Assembly (NCBI GenBank): GCA_030429005.1
Contig: JAUIDP010000001.1
Span: 1-64,000, forward strand
Length of the DNA stretch: 64,000 nt
Reading direction: 5' to 3'
Origin: Gammaproteobacteria bacterium
GTDB taxonomy: Bacteria; Pseudomonadota; Gammaproteobacteria; Steroidobacterales; Woeseiaceae
In this document: positions 8,062 through 16,043 of the stretch, one piece after another
Layout of the letters: each line of letters starts with the position of its first letter
Numbering within the stretch: the first letter of the stretch is position 1
Notes under the pieces: model-generated
Told to the model about the DNA's origin: nothing
The model's input: only the letters and a program-made list of their open reading frames with translations
Databases searched by the model: none
Position numbers and translations under genes: made by a program

Positions 8062-9438
8062 TCAGGAAACGCGGTAACAGGGCTGGTAGTCATCACCCGA
8101 AATTTTCATCCGCTTCTGCGCCACGAACGATGCCAGCAGTTCGTCCAGCAGCCCCATGATCCTGGCCGAACCGTTGATGACGAAGGGGCCCTGCTGTTCG
8201 ATCTCAACGATCGTGTCTTCGCGGACATTGCCCGAAACGATGCCCGAGAAGAGCCTGCGCAGCACCGCGGCCAGTTCGTGTGGCGGCAGGTCCTCGTCGA
8301 TATTCAGCTCGCTCATGCTCTGGTGCGTCGCCTCGAACGGTTTCTGGTATTCGAGCGGGATTTCGAGGCGCCAGTTGAAATAGAACGCGTCGCCGTGCTC
8401 GCGGCGGAATTCCTGCACATCGGACATGCCGCTGCGTATCTCCCGGGCGACAGCGATTGGGTCATCAATGATGATCGAGTAACGCGAGCGCGCCTCTTCA
8501 CCCAGCGTCGCGGCGACAAAGTCATCGATACGCCGAAAATAGGGCTCGGCCGTTGCCGGCCCGGTCATGATCATCGGCATGGGCTGGTTGCGATTTTTCG
8601 GGTGCAACAGGATGCCGAGCAGATACAGGATTTCCTCGGCAGTGCCGACACCGCCGGGAAACACGACGATTCCGTGGCCGACCCGGACGAACGCCTCGAG
8701 GCGCTTCTCGATGTCCGGCATGATGACAAGCGAATTGACGATCGGGTTGGGCGACTCGGCGGCAATGATGCCGGGCTCCGTAATGCCTATGTAGCGGCCA
8801 TTGCGAATCCGCTGTTTCGCGTGCCCGATCGTCGCGCCCTTCATCGGCCCCTTCATCGCGCCCGGACCGCAACCTGTACAGACGTCCAGTCCGCGCAGGC
8901 CGATTTCGTAGCCGACCTGCTTGGTATAGTCGTATTCCTCGCGACTGATTGCATGCCCTCCCCAGCAGACGGCCAGGCTGAGGTCGCGACCACGAACCAG
9001 GATGCCGGCATTGCGGGCAATATGAAAAACGGCGTCAGTGATTCCGGCGCCCGAATTCATGTCGAACCGCTTGCTGTCGAGTATCTCGTTGCGGGTATAC
9101 ACCAGGTCGCGCAACACGGCGAACAGCAACTCCCGGGTGCCGCGGATCATCTTGCCGTCAACGAATGCCCGCCCGGGTGCCGCGCTCAGCGAAATCTTGA
9201 GCCCCTGGTCCTGCTGAATGAAACCGATCTCGAAATCCCGGAAGCGCTGTTGCAGGGCGCGCGCATCATCGTTGTCGCTGCCCGAATTCAGGACGGCCAG
9301 CATGCAGCGGCGCAGCAAGGCATACAGGCCGCCCTCGCCGGTACTTCGCAGCTGATCGACCTCGGACTGCGACAGTACTTCGAGGCTACCCTCCGGCCAT
9401 ACCTCGGCGTTTACTGTTTCGACACCGTTGTAATTCAG
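8062..9438 (-). CDS. ppnN: Nucleotide 5'-monophosphate nucleosidase PpnN (LOG family), probable CTG start
   Basis: PpnN (YgdH) cleaves purine and pyrimidine nucleoside monophosphates to base and ribose 5-phosphate. The core carries the Rossmann LOG signature CGPGAMKGPMKGA and the FPGGVGTAEE motif. The tracked ORF begins at TTG 9318 inside the conserved LYALLRRCMLAVLNSG block. Reading on upstream in frame gives EVWPEGSLEVLSQSEVDQLR, which matches the family N-terminus (LGSMDLLSQLEVD in E. coli as recalled). No ATG, GTG or TTG lies in that stretch, but CTG at 9438 overlaps the TGA of the upstream gene and gives 458 aa, close to E. coli's 454. Confidence 0.85.
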   Translation of the reverse strand: MNYNGVETVNAEVWPEGSLEVLSQSEVDQLRSTGEGGLYALLRRCMLAVLNSGSDNDDARALQQRFRDFEIGFIQQDQGLKISLSAAPGRAFVDGKMIRGTRELLFAVLRDLVYTRNEILDSKRFDMNSGAGITDAVFHIARNAGILVRGRDLSLAVCWGGHAISREEYDYTKQVGYEIGLRGLDVCTGCGPGAMKGPMKGATIGHAKQRIRNGRYIGITEPGIIAAESPNPIVNSLVIMPDIEKRLEAFVRVGHGIVVFPGGVGTAEEILYLLGILLHPKNRNQPMPMIMTGPATAEPYFRRIDDFVAATLGEEARSRYSIIIDDPIAVAREIRSGMSDVQEFRREHGDAFYFNWRLEIPLEYQKPFEATHQSMSELNIDEDLPPHELAAVLRRLFSGIVSGNVREDTIVEIEQQGPFVINGSARIMGLLDELLASFVAQKRMKISGDDYQPCYRVS

Positions 9439-9944
9439 GGCAGGATCTCGATCGGTGTGTTGTGTGCGGTCATTAACCAGATATCGATCATGTCAGAGTT
9501 GGACACGGCGATACAGCCATTCGTCCAGTCCTGGGTGCGATAGTAGGCCTCCGACTGTTTCGGCACATTTGGCTGGCCATGAATCATAATTGCGCCGCCA
9601 GGCGGCTCGCCGCGCTGCCGTGCCTGCCGAATGTCCTCTGCGTTCGGGTAGGAAATATGAATGGACAGGAAATAGTCACTGTTCGGGTTCCGCCGGTCGA
9701 GCAGGTAGCTGCCCTCAGGCGTCCGAAAATCACCTTCGACCTGCTTGTCGCCCACCGGGCGAATGCCCAGTGCGATGTTGAAAGTGCGAAACGCCTCGCC
9801 ATCCTTGAACAGGTGCAGCTTGCGCTCAGCCTTGCGGATTACCACCTTGTCGGCAACCGGAAAATCACCGGCAATTGCCGTCTCGTGCAAACCCGTGACG
9901 GCGACGACCAGTGCAAACGATATGGCGACTATTCTCGACATCAT
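9435..9944 (-). CDS. L,D-transpeptidase family protein (YkuD domain)
   Basis: A 169-aa exported protein. The signal peptide is about residues 1-25 (IVAISFALVVAVTGLHETAIA). The YkuD domain runs to the C-terminus, with the catalytic pattern IMIHGQP followed by DWTNGCIAVSNSDM, in which the cysteine is the nucleophile. Members form L,D-cross-links or attach proteins to peptidoglycan; short versions like this can also be endopeptidases. It overlaps the likely ppnN start by 4 nt. Confidence 0.88.
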   Translation of the reverse strand: MMSRIVAISFALVVAVTGLHETAIAGDFPVADKVVIRKAERKLHLFKDGEAFRTFNIALGIRPVGDKQVEGDFRTPEGSYLLDRRNPNSDYFLSIHISYPNAEDIRQARQRGEPPGGAIMIHGQPNVPKQSEAYYRTQDWTNGCIAVSNSDMIDIWLMTAHNTPIEILP

Positions 9945-9989
9945 CCGGCGAAGACTAGCAGACCGCCCGCGGTTGTAAAATGCTGCGCT

Positions 9990-10382
9990 TCACAAGTTTC
10001 GACCCACTATCCAGCCGATGGCAAAGCCGATGCCGCCGGCAAATATCGTGTACCACGGAAGGAAGCGAAACAACTGCATCGGCTCCTGGGTCCCGCTGAA
10101 CATGTCGTTCAGGTTAACGGCGTAGGCGTAGTGCAGGTAAACCGCCAGGCCAACCGCCGGGATCGCGAAACCGATCGTACCGCAGGCCAGGCGCTTGCCC
10201 GCACCGCCCCAGCGCCCCTGCCCTCGCCAGACTGCCCACACGGACAATAGCAGCACGATGCCAAGCGGCAGATAATTTCGCAGCAGGTATTGCCGCGTTT
10301 CCTGCACCTCGCCGAACCATGCAGCAGCGGCGAGCAACAACAACAGGACGGGCAGGACCCGGACGAACACCAGCCGGGTCAC
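9990..10382 (-). CDS. Membrane protein of unknown function
   Basis: A 130-aa protein with four likely transmembrane helices (residues about 5-23, 38-50, 68-88 and 108-127). No family is recognised. It starts with GTG and overlaps the mltD stop by 4 nt (GTGA), so it is probably translated in the mltD transcript. A role near murein metabolism is inferred from position only. Confidence 0.65.
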   Translation of the reverse strand: MTRLVFVRVLPVLLLLLAAAAWFGEVQETRQYLLRNYLPLGIVLLLSVWAVWRGQGRWGGAGKRLACGTIGFAIPAVGLAVYLHYAYAVNLNDMFSGTQEPMQLFRFLPWYTIFAGGIGFAIGWIVGRNL

Positions 10383-12292
10383 GGCGTGCTCATCACCGGA
10401 AATTGCACACGTGTTCCTGCCCGCACATTGTGCAGGTCCAGCCCGGGGTTGTACTGCCGGAACAGCCAGATCGGCACGTCATACTTGCGCAGCGACAGGA
10501 TCCAGACTGACTCGCCGGGAGCAACTTCGTGCTCGGTTATGCCGGTGATGACGTGTTCGCGAAAAAAAGCGTCCTGCTGCGCGCGATGGTATTCCTCGCG
10601 ACGGGATTCGAAGGTCTGCGCATCGACCGTGCCGAGGTCCAGCCGAATCCGGTCACCGACCTGTACCGGTGTGCGAAATGCCAGCCCGTTCAGGTCACGC
10701 AATCGTTGCGTCTTGATCTCCAGCCAGTCGCCGTAGTGCCCCAGTGTTTCCAGCGGGTGCACCTCGATCGTGCCATCGTCCGCGACGCTGTAGTCGCTCG
10801 GGTCGGAAAGCAATGCGGTTTGCGAAGCGTCACTCACTGTTGCCGCGAGGTCCTGTGTGACCACGAGTGGTGACTCTTCTTCCACTGCCGGCTCTGCTTC
10901 CCCGGGCGGCTCGGGCTGCGGCTCCTGCACACTCGCAATCACGGTGTCTTCCGGCTCGGTCGACGCAACCACCGCCGGGGCCGGGCCGGCGGCCGGCAGC
11001 CGTAATTCCTGGCCGGCACGGATGCTGTGCGAGTTACGCAGGCCATTCAGCGCTACCAGCGTCGAAACGCGTGTCCTGTAGGTTTCTGCAATCTGCGAGA
11101 GCGTGTCGCCGCGCTGCACTGTGTGGAACATGTCTGGCAGCTGCTCGTCCTGCCAGCTGCCCGCCGGTATCGCGGCCAGGAGTTCATCGGCGTCCGCGTC
11201 GATCATGGCACGCGGCACCCGCATCGTGAAGCCACGCGGCAAGTGCTTGTTACCGGTTTCGATCGTCGCCTGGATGGCGGGGTTGTACTCAACCAGCTTT
11301 TGCCTGCTGATCCCGAACGCGTCGGCGACATCCTGCAGGGGGACGTATGACGCCAGCGTGAAGACAGCGTAATCCACCGGTTTGTCGACAACCGTGTTCG
11401 GGAAGTAGCGTTCGGCATTCTGGTCCACGTGCATTGCGGCGAGGAAAGCAACGTAGAAATTGCGCGACGCAAAGCCGAATGTCCGGCCCTTGTAGTTGCG
11501 CAGGATATCGACATAGGCCGTGTCGCCGAATTCGCGCATGGCGCGGCGCACACCACCGAGGCCATGGTTATAAGCGGTAATCGCCATCGGCCAGTTGCCG
11601 GTAATCGAGTAGTTGTATGCCAGCAGCTGCCCCGCCGCCCGCGATGCAGCGAACGGGTCGTTACGCTCATCGAGAACGTGATCGACGCGCATGAAGCGGC
11701 GGCCGGTACTCCGCGTAAATTGCCAGATGCCCGACGCGCCGACATGCGAACGCGCCGCCGGGTTGTACGACGACTCGACGTGCGGCAATGCTGCCAGTTC
11801 GACCGGCACCTGCAGCGCCCTGAGTTCGCTGTCAATGAAGTCGCGCCAGCGGCCCGCACGAATCAGGCCTTCGCGAAACCGGTCGCTGAGCCCCTGCTGG
11901 TAGCGAATCTGGTTGATCGCCTGTTGCAGTGTCTCGTTGCTGACGCCATCCGGCCACAACGCCAGCACCCGCTCTTCGTCGTTGGTCAGGTTGGTCCGTT
12001 TGCCGCTGGCCAGCGATCGCAGTATCGCCTTGATCCCGTCGCGCCGTTTGGCCGCGGCTCGTTGCCGGGTGCGACGGCTGTCACCGGTTGCAAAGTCGAT
12101 GTGTTCATAGACCACCGCCAGGTTGCGTGAATCGTGCAATACGCCCTGGTTGGTGGTGTATCGTGTGAAAATAGAGACCCAGAAATCGACGTCCGGCTGC
12201 AACTCGGCGGGTTGTGGGAAGGTCTCATCAGCAGCGACAGGGCCTGCGAGGAGGGCCAGCAGGAGGAACAAAAGTGGTCTTGGGCTTGTCAT
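10379..12292 (-). CDS. mltD: Membrane-bound lytic murein transglycosylase D
   Basis: A 637-aa exported muramidase that cleaves the MurNAc-GlcNAc bond to 1,6-anhydro products. The signal peptide is about residues 1-21 (PLLFLLLALLAGPVAA). The SLT domain at about 165-290 has the catalytic glutamate in LPHVESSYNPAA, followed by VGASGIWQFTRSTGRRF and AYNHGLGGVRRA. A LysM repeat lies near 390-435 (HTVQRGDTLSQIAETYRTRV), with one or two more degenerate LysM-like segments towards the C-terminus. There is no evident lipobox cysteine. Operon with the following 130-aa membrane protein. Confidence 0.93.
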   Translation of the reverse strand: MTSPRPLLFLLLALLAGPVAADETFPQPAELQPDVDFWVSIFTRYTTNQGVLHDSRNLAVVYEHIDFATGDSRRTRQRAAAKRRDGIKAILRSLASGKRTNLTNDEERVLALWPDGVSNETLQQAINQIRYQQGLSDRFREGLIRAGRWRDFIDSELRALQVPVELAALPHVESSYNPAARSHVGASGIWQFTRSTGRRFMRVDHVLDERNDPFAASRAAGQLLAYNYSITGNWPMAITAYNHGLGGVRRAMREFGDTAYVDILRNYKGRTFGFASRNFYVAFLAAMHVDQNAERYFPNTVVDKPVDYAVFTLASYVPLQDVADAFGISRQKLVEYNPAIQATIETGNKHLPRGFTMRVPRAMIDADADELLAAIPAGSWQDEQLPDMFHTVQRGDTLSQIAETYRTRVSTLVALNGLRNSHSIRAGQELRLPAAGPAPAVVASTEPEDTVIASVQEPQPEPPGEAEPAVEEESPLVVTQDLAATVSDASQTALLSDPSDYSVADDGTIEVHPLETLGHYGDWLEIKTQRLRDLNGLAFRTPVQVGDRIRLDLGTVDAQTFESRREEYHRAQQDAFFREHVITGITEHEVAPGESVWILSLRKYDVPIWLFRQYNPGLDLHNVRAGTRVQFPVMSTP

Positions 12293-12365
12293 TTATATTA
12301 ATTCAAGTTTCAATCGTAAATTATTGATTAGTTCACAGAAAAATGCACCGGAAGTACGTAGTTTC

Positions 12366-12400
12366 GGCAATGCTAATGAGCATTGCCCGGTACGGCAATG
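12366..12400. repeat. Alternating inverted heptamers (GGCAATG / CATTGCC / GGCAATG)
   Basis: Between divergent mltD and the aspartoacylase-family gene. GGCAATGCT (12366-12374) pairs with AGCATTGCC (12379-12387), a 9-bp stem with a 4-nt loop. A third copy, GGCAATG (12394-12400), can pair instead with the central CATTGCC around a 6-nt loop. This is either a multi-half-site operator or two mutually exclusive RNA hairpins about 37 nt before the ATG at 12437. Confidence 0.7.
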
Positions 12401-12436
12401 CCGCCACCTGACAGGGCTTAGCAGGCTCGCACGCCA

Positions 12437-13741
12437 ATGACGAAAATTCGCCTACATATCAATGACCTCACGCCTCTCTCGTGGTTCGCGCTGCTGCTCC
12501 TGTGGAGCGGCGGCTTTGCGCAGGCGGGCGAAGCCGCGGTCGACCCGGGTGACAGCGGCACCGATGTCATCGAGGATGTCACCGACGACCCGGACTCGCG
12601 CTCCAGCGAAGTTTCCGCCGAAGTGGAAGAAATGGTCGACCCGGTCGTGCACGAATCGTCCGTGCCGCTCGCCGATGCGGTTTCCACGGCAGGCAGCAAG
12701 GCAAAGTCCCTGGAACTGCTTGGCGCCAGGGTGCGCCCGGGTACATCGAAGCGGCTATCCTGGTCCGCGACGGAATTGTTCGAAGGCGTACCTGTATCGA
12801 CACCGGTGCTGGTCCTCAACGGTGCAGAACCGGGCCCGACGCTGTGCCTGACGGCGGCGGTGCACGGCGACGAGTTGAACGGCATTGAAATGGTGCGCCG
12901 GGTCATGCACGACCTGGCACCGAAAGAGGTCTCCGGTGCAATCATCGGTATTCCAATTGTCAACGTACAGGGTTTTCGGCGCGGCTCTCGCTACCTGCCG
13001 GACCGCCGCGACCTGAACCGCTATTTCCCTGGCAATCCGAACGGCAGTGCAGCGGCTCGTATCGCGCACTCGTTTTTTGTCAATGTCATCGCGCATTGCG
13101 ATGCGCTGATCGACTTGCACACCGGTTCGAACAGTCGTGCCAACCTGCCGCAGATCCGGGCGGATCTGCGCGATCCTGACGTTGTCACGCTGACCCAGGG
13201 ATTTGGCTCGATGGTCATCCTGCACAGCACTCCCAGTGTCGGTACGTTGCGGCACGCCGCAACCCGGGCCGGCATACCTACCGTGACGCTCGAAGCCGGC
13301 GGCCCGTCGGAGCTCGAACTCAATGAAGTCCGTCATGGCGTGCGGGGTATCGAGACGCTGGTCAATACGCTCGGCATGATCGACAAGAAACGATTCTGGA
13401 GTGACCCCGAGCCGGTCTATTACCGTTCGTCGTGGGTGCGTGCAGACAACGGCGGCATCCTGCTGTCTGACGTCAGCCTTGGCAGCACGGTCCGTAAAGG
13501 CGACCTCCTCGGCACGATCAACGACCCGATGAGCAATGCCCGCAGCGAACTCCGTTCACCCTACACGGGACGCATTATCGGCCTGGCCAGGAACCAGGTC
13601 GTCATGCCGGGCTTCGCAGCATTCCATGTCGGTATCCAGACAGCCGACACGCCGACCGAAGATGCAATCGACGACTCGGTCCTGAGCAAGAAGCAAAGCG
13701 AGACTCGCGACTACATCGACGATATGTCTGAAGAAGAGTGA
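12437..13741 (+). CDS. Succinylglutamate desuccinylase/aspartoacylase family protein
   Basis: A 434-aa zinc-dependent M14-like amidohydrolase. The N-terminus has a hydrophobic signal (LSWFALLLLWSGGFAQAG) and an acidic, low-complexity segment to about residue 90, so it is likely exported. The catalytic domain shows zinc ligands HGDE (AAVHGDELNGIEM near 137), DLHTGS near 220 and the glutamate in TVTLEAGGPSE near 280. The substrate is unknown; relatives cleave N-acyl amino acids or peptide amides. Its stop overlaps the next gene by 4 nt (GTGA), so the two are translationally coupled. Confidence 0.83.
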   Translation: MTKIRLHINDLTPLSWFALLLLWSGGFAQAGEAAVDPGDSGTDVIEDVTDDPDSRSSEVSAEVEEMVDPVVHESSVPLADAVSTAGSKAKSLELLGARVRPGTSKRLSWSATELFEGVPVSTPVLVLNGAEPGPTLCLTAAVHGDELNGIEMVRRVMHDLAPKEVSGAIIGIPIVNVQGFRRGSRYLPDRRDLNRYFPGNPNGSAAARIAHSFFVNVIAHCDALIDLHTGSNSRANLPQIRADLRDPDVVTLTQGFGSMVILHSTPSVGTLRHAATRAGIPTVTLEAGGPSELELNEVRHGVRGIETLVNTLGMIDKKRFWSDPEPVYYRSSWVRADNGGILLSDVSLGSTVRKGDLLGTINDPMSNARSELRSPYTGRIIGLARNQVVMPGFAAFHVGIQTADTPTEDAIDDSVLSKKQSETRDYIDDMSEEE

Positions 13742-14673
13742 CGGAACGCAGGTCACTGTACAGCTATTGGGGCCCGCGCTACTGGCCTTCGTGGCTCGGG
13801 CTGGCATTCTTGCGCCTCATCTGTCTCCTGCCGCATTCGGCCCGTCTCGCCATTGGCCGGCTGATCGGCCGGCTGGCGCACCGCGCTGGCGGTGAACGCC
13901 GGGCCATCGTCCGGCGCAATATCGAATTGTGTTTCCCGGCGCTCAGCACCGCCGAGCGCAATGAACTTGCCAGGAAACATTTCATCGCTCTGGGCATGTC
14001 GGTGATCGAAATGGGCCTGGGTCGCTGGGCGGGCGATGCCGAGATCCGCACGCTATGCGAGCTGGAGAACGTGCATTACGTAACCGAAGCACTGGCAGAG
14101 GGCCGCGGCGTCATTCTTCTCAGCGCACATTTCACAACGCTTGAATTCAGTGGCCGTGCCGTGCAGATGGCAGGAGTTGTTTTCGACGCGGTATACAGGC
14201 GCAATCGCAGCGACTTTGTTACCGAGTTCCTGCGCACCGGCCGAGAGCGCTCCGCCGATGCGACGATCGAAAAGCGCGATATCAAGACGATGGTTCGACG
14301 GCTGCGCGAAGGCAAGGCCGTCTGGTATGCACCGGACCAGAGCTATAAACGCAAGGGTGCAGTTGTCGTACCGTTCTTCGGCGAACCGACAATGCATACG
14401 ACAGCAACGTCAACGCTTGCGCGGCTCGGCAAGGCGGCCGTCGTACCGTTCTTTCCGGTGCGGCGCAAGGACGGTACGTACCTGCTGAAATTCTTCGCGC
14501 CATTCGAAGACTTTCCAGGCGATGACCCCGTTGCCGACGTCATGCGCTACGTACACGTCCTCGAGGATCACATCCGGACCTGCCCGGAGCAGTATTTCTG
14601 GGTCCACCGCAAGTTCAAGGACCTGCCACCCGGCTACGCTGACGCTTACGCGGACCTCGACGCCGCAAAATAA
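13738..14673 (+). CDS. LpxL/HtrB-type lysophospholipid or lipid A acyltransferase
   Basis: A 311-aa inner-membrane acyltransferase. An N-terminal membrane segment (AFLRLICLLPHSARLAI) is followed by the catalytic HX4E motif in SAHFTTLEFSGRA near residue 125. The LpxL/LpxM motif YAPDQSYKRKGAVVVPFFG lies near 202, and VHRKFKDLPPG near the end is typical. It probably transfers a secondary acyl chain to Kdo2-lipid IVA. GTG start, translationally coupled to the upstream gene. Its 3' end overlaps convergent kdkA by 28 nt, placing lipid A acylation next to Kdo phosphorylation. Confidence 0.88.
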   Translation: MTERRSLYSYWGPRYWPSWLGLAFLRLICLLPHSARLAIGRLIGRLAHRAGGERRAIVRRNIELCFPALSTAERNELARKHFIALGMSVIEMGLGRWAGDAEIRTLCELENVHYVTEALAEGRGVILLSAHFTTLEFSGRAVQMAGVVFDAVYRRNRSDFVTEFLRTGRERSADATIEKRDIKTMVRRLREGKAVWYAPDQSYKRKGAVVVPFFGEPTMHTTATSTLARLGKAAVVPFFPVRRKDGTYLLKFFAPFEDFPGDDPVADVMRYVHVLEDHIRTCPEQYFWVHRKFKDLPPGYADAYADLDAAK

Positions 14674-15377
14674 CCTGCCAGCAACTGCTCCCAGCAGTCT
14701 TCGTCGTAGTGCAGTTGCGGGTCCTGTGTCTTGATTTTCTGCAGCGAGCGGTGCAAACGACTCAGCGTCTTTTGCTGCCAGGGGCCCGCCGGCAGCAGCC
14801 GGCCGCGATCGAAATCCAGCATCCACAATTCGCCCGCGGCGTCGATTTGCAGGTTGTAGGCATTCATGTCGGCGTGATACACGCCATGCGAGTGAAAATC
14901 ATGGATGCCCCTGCCGAGATCCTGCCAGAATGCCTCTCCACCGACCTGCGCGTGAATCCAGGTCGATAGCGGTTGTACCCCGGGCACCCGCACGGTAATC
15001 AGGTCTGCGGTATAAAACGGACCCCTGCGTACGTAGCGCGCCGCCGCCGGACGAGGAACGCGCAAACCGTTGTCAGACATCTTGGCCAGCATGCGCCACT
15101 CGCGAAACGGCCGGGTATCATCGGCGCCGGTCCAGACATAGCGGTCCCTGACCAGTTTGCCGATCAGACCACCACGAACGTAGTGGCGCAACACGAACTG
15201 CCGTGGAATGTTGCCCACGTACATCGTATTGCCGCGCCCGGATGAGCCGAGCCGACCCCGGATCGGCTCGGCATGCAGCCAGCCACGCGGCGTGAACCGG
15301 TCTTCAGAGATACTGCTGATGACTTGCCGGTCGTAGAGTATCGCGCCGCGGCGGGTCTGTTCGACGGTCTCCGTCAA
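14646..15377 (-). CDS. kdkA: 3-deoxy-D-manno-octulosonic acid kinase
   Basis: A 243-aa kinase of the WaaP/KdkA fold that phosphorylates the 4-position of Kdo on lipid A precursor. Kinase signatures include FVLRHYVRGG (ATP lysine region), GIHDFHSHGVYHADMNAYNLQI with the catalytic HxDxxxxN pattern, and MLDFDRGRL as the DFD metal-binding motif. The length matches the family. The start is a TTG at 15377 because no in-frame ATG lies upstream of the conserved region. The promoter should lie in the AT-rich region to its right. Confidence 0.9.
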   Translation of the reverse strand: MTETVEQTRRGAILYDRQVISSISEDRFTPRGWLHAEPIRGRLGSSGRGNTMYVGNIPRQFVLRHYVRGGLIGKLVRDRYVWTGADDTRPFREWRMLAKMSDNGLRVPRPAAARYVRRGPFYTADLITVRVPGVQPLSTWIHAQVGGEAFWQDLGRGIHDFHSHGVYHADMNAYNLQIDAAGELWMLDFDRGRLLPAGPWQQKTLSRLHRSLQKIKTQDPQLHYDEDCWEQLLAGYFAASRSA

Positions 15378-15749
15378 TCGAGTTGCCCGGTTTTTGAGAA
15401 TTTCACGAGTTTTATCGACATTTCGCGTAAATATTGCTTATTTTCAGCGAATTCTATGGCTGTCTAATTGTCGAAACAGCTTGTTTTGGCAAGCCGCGCC
15501 GGCACATCCTGAAGATCTGCTAATTTATCGAATTTCGCAACATTTTGGCGATTTTTCATCATATTTTGCCGATTTTATACGCCGAATTCAGCCGAAATTC
15601 GCCGAAATTGCAACGCGTATTCAGTCGCTACCTTCAGGACCGGGCAATTTCCCGCTACTTTCTGTCCCGACTGCAACACCGATCTCATTTTTTCGGATTT
15701 TTTTCGGAATTTAACCGATTTTCGGAAATTATAGCAGCGCATTCCGGGC
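15378..15749. other. AT-rich intergenic region without a supported gene
   Basis: About 370 nt of strikingly lower GC than its flanks, between kdkA and the zf-CHCC gene (both leftward). It contains several close copies of gccgaaatt/cgaaatt-like words (15590-15620) and homopolymeric T runs near 15685-15715. A 106-codon plus-strand ORF (15394-15714) has an atypical composition (Phe/Ile/Arg-rich) and no ribosome site, and is not convincing. The region should carry the kdkA promoter. Confidence 0.55.
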
Positions 15750-15977
15750 TTACCCGGCCTCGTCGAGAAAATACTGTGCGCCACAGTAAGGGCACTTGGC
15801 CTCGCCCGTTTCGGCGATTGGCAGGTATACCTTGGGATGCGAATTCCACAGGTACATGCCCGGCATCGGGCAGGACAACGGCAATTCGTCGGCGCGCACC
15901 TTGTAACGGTGCTGGGCATTGGCCGGAATCAGGTCTTGGTCTACGGTACCGGTTCTCGAGGTCACTCTTTGTCTCAT
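15750..15977 (-). CDS. Zinc-finger domain protein (zf-CHCC family)
   Basis: A 75-aa protein. The conserved module LSCPMPGMYLWNSHPKVYLP followed by GEAKCPYCGAQYFL supplies the Cys, His, Cys, Cys zinc ligands of the zf-CHCC family (PF10276). This is a short proteobacterial relative of a mitochondrial complex I subunit domain; its role in bacteria is not settled. It lies between kdkA and glnE, a frequent housekeeping neighbourhood. Confidence 0.88.
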   Translation of the reverse strand: MRQRVTSRTGTVDQDLIPANAQHRYKVRADELPLSCPMPGMYLWNSHPKVYLPIAETGEAKCPYCGAQYFLDEAG

Positions 15978-16043
15978 CGTGGTGATCGGGCTGTGTTGCG
16001 GCCCCGATTATAAGCACAGCTGCCGGTCGCGGCTATGCATTGC

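Noticed and set aside
7909-9543. 544-aa plus-strand ORF
   Set aside because: Exact antisense of ppnN, whose LOG-family motifs are unambiguous; the GC-rich genome gives long shadow ORFs.
15394-15714. 106-aa ORF in the AT-rich gap
   Set aside because: No ribosome site, atypical composition, no recognisable domain; probably chance in low-GC DNA.
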